DNA of 15,003 nucleotides from Sphingomonadaceae bacterium. GTDB lineage: Bacteria > Pseudomonadota > Alphaproteobacteria > Sphingomonadales > Sphingomonadaceae. The notes under the pieces were generated by a model. That model made no database searches. It had not been told where the DNA came from and saw only the letters and a list, made by a program, of their open reading frames with translations. The translations under genes were made by a program, and so were the position numbers. The stretch spans positions 7,556-22,558 of the forward strand of contig JAHDXX010000017.1 of the NCBI GenBank assembly GCA_023384025.1, given 5' to 3'. This document shows, in pieces, positions 13,025 to 15,003 of the stretch (its first letter is position 1; every line of letters begins with the position of its first letter).

Positions 13025-14260
13025 TTACCCCCGGCTCTCGCTCAGCGCCGCGTAGATCAGCGTCTTCAGCTGTCGCCGGATCGGATAGGCGCTGGAGGGA
13101 TAGACCTGGGTCATGAACACCATGGTCAGTTGCTCCACCGGGTCGACGAAGAACGCGGTCGAATAGGCGCCGCCCCAGTAGAACTCGCCCTTGCTCGCGG
13201 GCATCAGCGTCTTCGCCGGGTCGATCACCGTCGCGAAGCCGAGGCCGAAGCCGACCCCGGCGTTCTGGCTTTCGGAGAACATGCTCTGCGACAGCTGGGT
13301 CAGGTCGGCGCCGCCGGGCAGGTGGTTGGCGGTCATCAGGGCGAGCGTCTTGGGCGACACGATCCGCGCGCCGTCGAGCTCGCCGCCGTTCACCAGCATG
13401 GTGGCGAAGCGGTGATAGTCGGCCAGCGTGCCGATCAGCCCGCCGCCGCCGCTGTCGAACCGGGCGGGCTTGATCAGGCTGCTGGCGGGCCCCGCATCGA
13501 GCAGCTTGGCGGCCTTGCCCGGCTGGTACTGGTAGGCGTCGACCAGCCGCGCGTGGTTGTCCTCGGTGGTGCCGAAGGCGGTGTCGACCATGCCGAGGGG
13601 TTCGAAGATGTGTTCGGCGAAATAGTCGCCCAGCCGCTGGCCGGAAATCCGCTCGACCGCGATGCCGAGCACGTCGGTCGCCACCGAGTAGTTCCACCGG
13701 GTGCCGGGATCGAATTCGAGCGGGAGCTTGGCCAGCCGCGCGACGAACTCGTCCGAATCGAGGTGCCGCCGCGCGAAGTCGAAGTTGTGCTCGCGGTAGA
13801 GCGCGTCGATATTGGTCCGGTTCTGCAGCCCGTAGGTGAGGCCGGACATATGCGTCAGCAGATCGACGAAGCGCATCGGCGCGGCCTTGCGCCCGGGCAT
13901 GAACGGGATCGAACCCCCGCCGCCGGCATAGACGGCCAGCTCCGCGAACTCGGGGAACACCCGGGTGACCGGGTCCTCCAGTGCGACCTTGCACTGCTCG
14001 ACCAGCTGCATGAAGGCGATCGAGGTGACCGGCTTGGTCATGCTGGCGATGCGGAACAGCGCGTCCTCGCGCAAGGGCCCGCGCCCTTCGCCCATCGTGC
14101 CGAGGTTGAGGTGATGCACCGGCTGGCCATCGCGCGCGACCAGCAGTTGCACCATCGGCAGCTTGCCGGGGCCGACATAGGCCTCGGTCAGGAAGGGCGC
14201 GATCCGGGCGAGCCGGTCAGCGTCGAAGCCCAGCGCGGCCGGGTCGGCAAGGTCGAACAT
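13025..14260 (-). CDS. Serine beta-lactamase-family hydrolase (class C / EstB-like)
   Basis: A 411-aa cytoplasmic serine hydrolase of the beta-lactamase/penicillin-binding fold, without a signal peptide. The nucleophile motif is S73-M-T-K76. The second motif is Y191-S-V in WNYSVATDVLG, where Tyr acts as base; this is the YS form found in EstB-like esterases rather than the YAN/YSN of true AmpC. The third motif is W362-G-G in place of KTG, again typical of carboxylesterases, transesterases and related enzymes. The reaction is therefore probably ester hydrolysis, not beta-lactam resistance. It starts 10 bp after the stop of the thiolase gene, so the two form an operon; a role in acyl-CoA or ester catabolism is an inference from that context. 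Confidence 0.93.
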   Translation of the reverse strand: MFDLADPAALGFDADRLARIAPFLTEAYVGPGKLPMVQLLVARDGQPVHHLNLGTMGEGRGPLREDALFRIASMTKPVTSIAFMQLVEQCKVALEDPVTRVFPEFAELAVYAGGGGSIPFMPGRKAAPMRFVDLLTHMSGLTYGLQNRTNIDALYREHNFDFARRHLDSDEFVARLAKLPLEFDPGTRWNYSVATDVLGIAVERISGQRLGDYFAEHIFEPLGMVDTAFGTTEDNHARLVDAYQYQPGKAAKLLDAGPASSLIKPARFDSGGGGLIGTLADYHRFATMLVNGGELDGARIVSPKTLALMTANHLPGGADLTQLSQSMFSESQNAGVGFGLGFATVIDPAKTLMPASKGEFYWGGAYSTAFFVDPVEQLTMVFMTQVYPSSAYPIRRQLKTLIYAALSESRG

Positions 14261-14270
14261 GGCCCTGCGC

Positions 14271-15002
14271 TCAGTCGACGAAGTCGTCGAGCCGCTCGAC
14301 CACGATCGCCGGGGCCATGCCGCCCGCCGCGCACATGGTGACGAGGCCGTAGCGCCCGCCGCGCCGTTCGAGTTCGTCGACCACGGTGCCGATCAGGATC
14401 GACCCCGTGGCGCCGATCGGGTGGCCCAGGGCAATCGAGCCGCCGTTGACGTTGACCTTGTCCCAGTCGAGCCCGAGGTCGCGCACGAACTTGGCGGCGA
14501 CCACCGCGAAGGCTTCGTTGATTTCGTAGAGGTCGATGTCGTCGGTGGTCAGGCCGGCCTTCTCCAGCACTTTCTTCGCCGCCGGGACCGGGGCGTTGAG
14601 CATCAGCGTCGGGTCGTCACCCATGTTGGCGGTGGCGACGATCCGCGCGCGGGGCTTGAGGCCATGCTTGCGGGCATAGTCCGCGCTGGCGACCAGCACC
14701 GCCGCCGCGCCGTCGACCACGCCCGAGCTGTTGCCCGCGTGGTGGAAGTGCTTGATCTCGAGGTCGGGATACTTCTGGTTGATCAGCTTGCGGAAGGTGG
14801 TGCCCGCCGCGTCGATCGGCACGTCGGCGATCTTGGTGAACGCCGGTTCGAGCTGGCCGAGGCCTTCCATGGTGGTTTCGGGGCGCGGGTATTCCTCGTG
14901 GTCGAGGATCACGTTGCCTGCGTCGTCGACCACCGGGACCACCGACTTGGCGAACCGGCCCGCCTTGATCGCTGCGGCGGCGCGCTGCTGGCTGCGGTAG
15001 CC
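14271..15002 (-). CDS. Thiolase / acetyl-CoA acetyltransferase (5'-partial)
   Basis: The C-terminal 243 residues of a thiolase-family enzyme; the gene continues beyond the window and the GTG at 14942 is not the true start. Visible motifs are FHHAGNSSGVVDGAAAVL, NEAFAVVAAKF, GGSIALGHPIGATG with the catalytic His, and CAAGGMAPAIVVER with the second catalytic Cys. The nucleophilic Cys lies in the missing N-terminal part. It catalyses thiolytic cleavage or Claisen condensation of acyl-CoA, in fatty-acid beta-oxidation or acetoacetyl-CoA formation. Motif forms and spacing fit acetyl-CoA acyltransferases (FadA/PhaA-like); I cannot tell which. It is the upstream gene of the operon with the serine hydrolase. 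Confidence 0.95.
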   Translation of the reverse strand, partial: GYRSQQRAAAAIKAGRFAKSVVPVVDDAGNVILDHEEYPRPETTMEGLGQLEPAFTKIADVPIDAAGTTFRKLINQKYPDLEIKHFHHAGNSSGVVDGAAAVLVASADYARKHGLKPRARIVATANMGDDPTLMLNAPVPAAKKVLEKAGLTTDDIDLYEINEAFAVVAAKFVRDLGLDWDKVNVNGGSIALGHPIGATGSILIGTVVDELERRGGRYGLVTMCAAGGMAPAIVVERLDDFVD

Positions 15003-15003
15003 G

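Noticed and set aside
13130..14341. Long plus-strand open frame (403 aa) opposite the serine hydrolase
   Set aside because: Low-complexity, Gly/Arg/Ala-rich shadow of the intact hydrolase gene.

Overview
The window is chromosomal DNA of an alphaproteobacterium, most likely a sphingomonad of the Erythrobacteraceae/Sphingomonadaceae type. I infer this from the high-GC coding style, a single bifunctional Rsh enzyme beginning MLRQYEL, and the set of household genes. No database search was possible.

Left part (1-8400), conserved. Genes in order: the 3' part of a Rieske-type protein (+), an M1 lipoprotein aminopeptidase (+), a small secreted protein of unknown function (+), a TetA-like MFS exporter (+), the (p)ppGpp synthetase/hydrolase rsh (+), a DUF1905 protein (-) whose stop overlaps the rsh stop, a 217-bp nested inverted-repeat element filling the gap exactly, and a secreted cyclophilin-type prolyl isomerase (-). 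The MFS gene is flanked on both sides by strong hairpins, including a competing-stem arrangement in its leader.

Middle part (8553-12950), accessory. It starts at an intact tRNA-Ser(GGA). It then holds AT-rich DNA without a recognisable gene, the 3' remnant of a gene cut off beside an insertion sequence, a complete IS3-family element (IS407-like orfA/orfB, 1199 bp, no visible target duplication), and a row of three unrelated intergenic repeats. Next come a possible small RNA ending in a strong intrinsic terminator, an unrecognised 171-aa protein (-), a class II tRNA-like gene (-), and a 259-aa winged-helix-like protein (+) with its own promoter containing a 14-bp perfect palindrome. No integrase or second attachment site is visible.

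Right part (13025-15002), conserved. A serine beta-lactamase-family hydrolase and the 3' part of a thiolase form a two-gene minus-strand operon with a 10-bp gap.

The most unusual object is the tRNA-like gene at 11625-11706. It folds into a fully paired class II cloverleaf with A73 and a leucine-type body, but its anticodon is AGG, which reads the proline codon CCU. It lies 38 bp upstream of, and in the same direction as, the unrecognised 171-aa gene. This pair is the best candidate here for an undescribed system, possibly a mistranslating or decoy tRNA with a partner protein. The other item of interest is the competing-hairpin leader in front of the TetA-like exporter.
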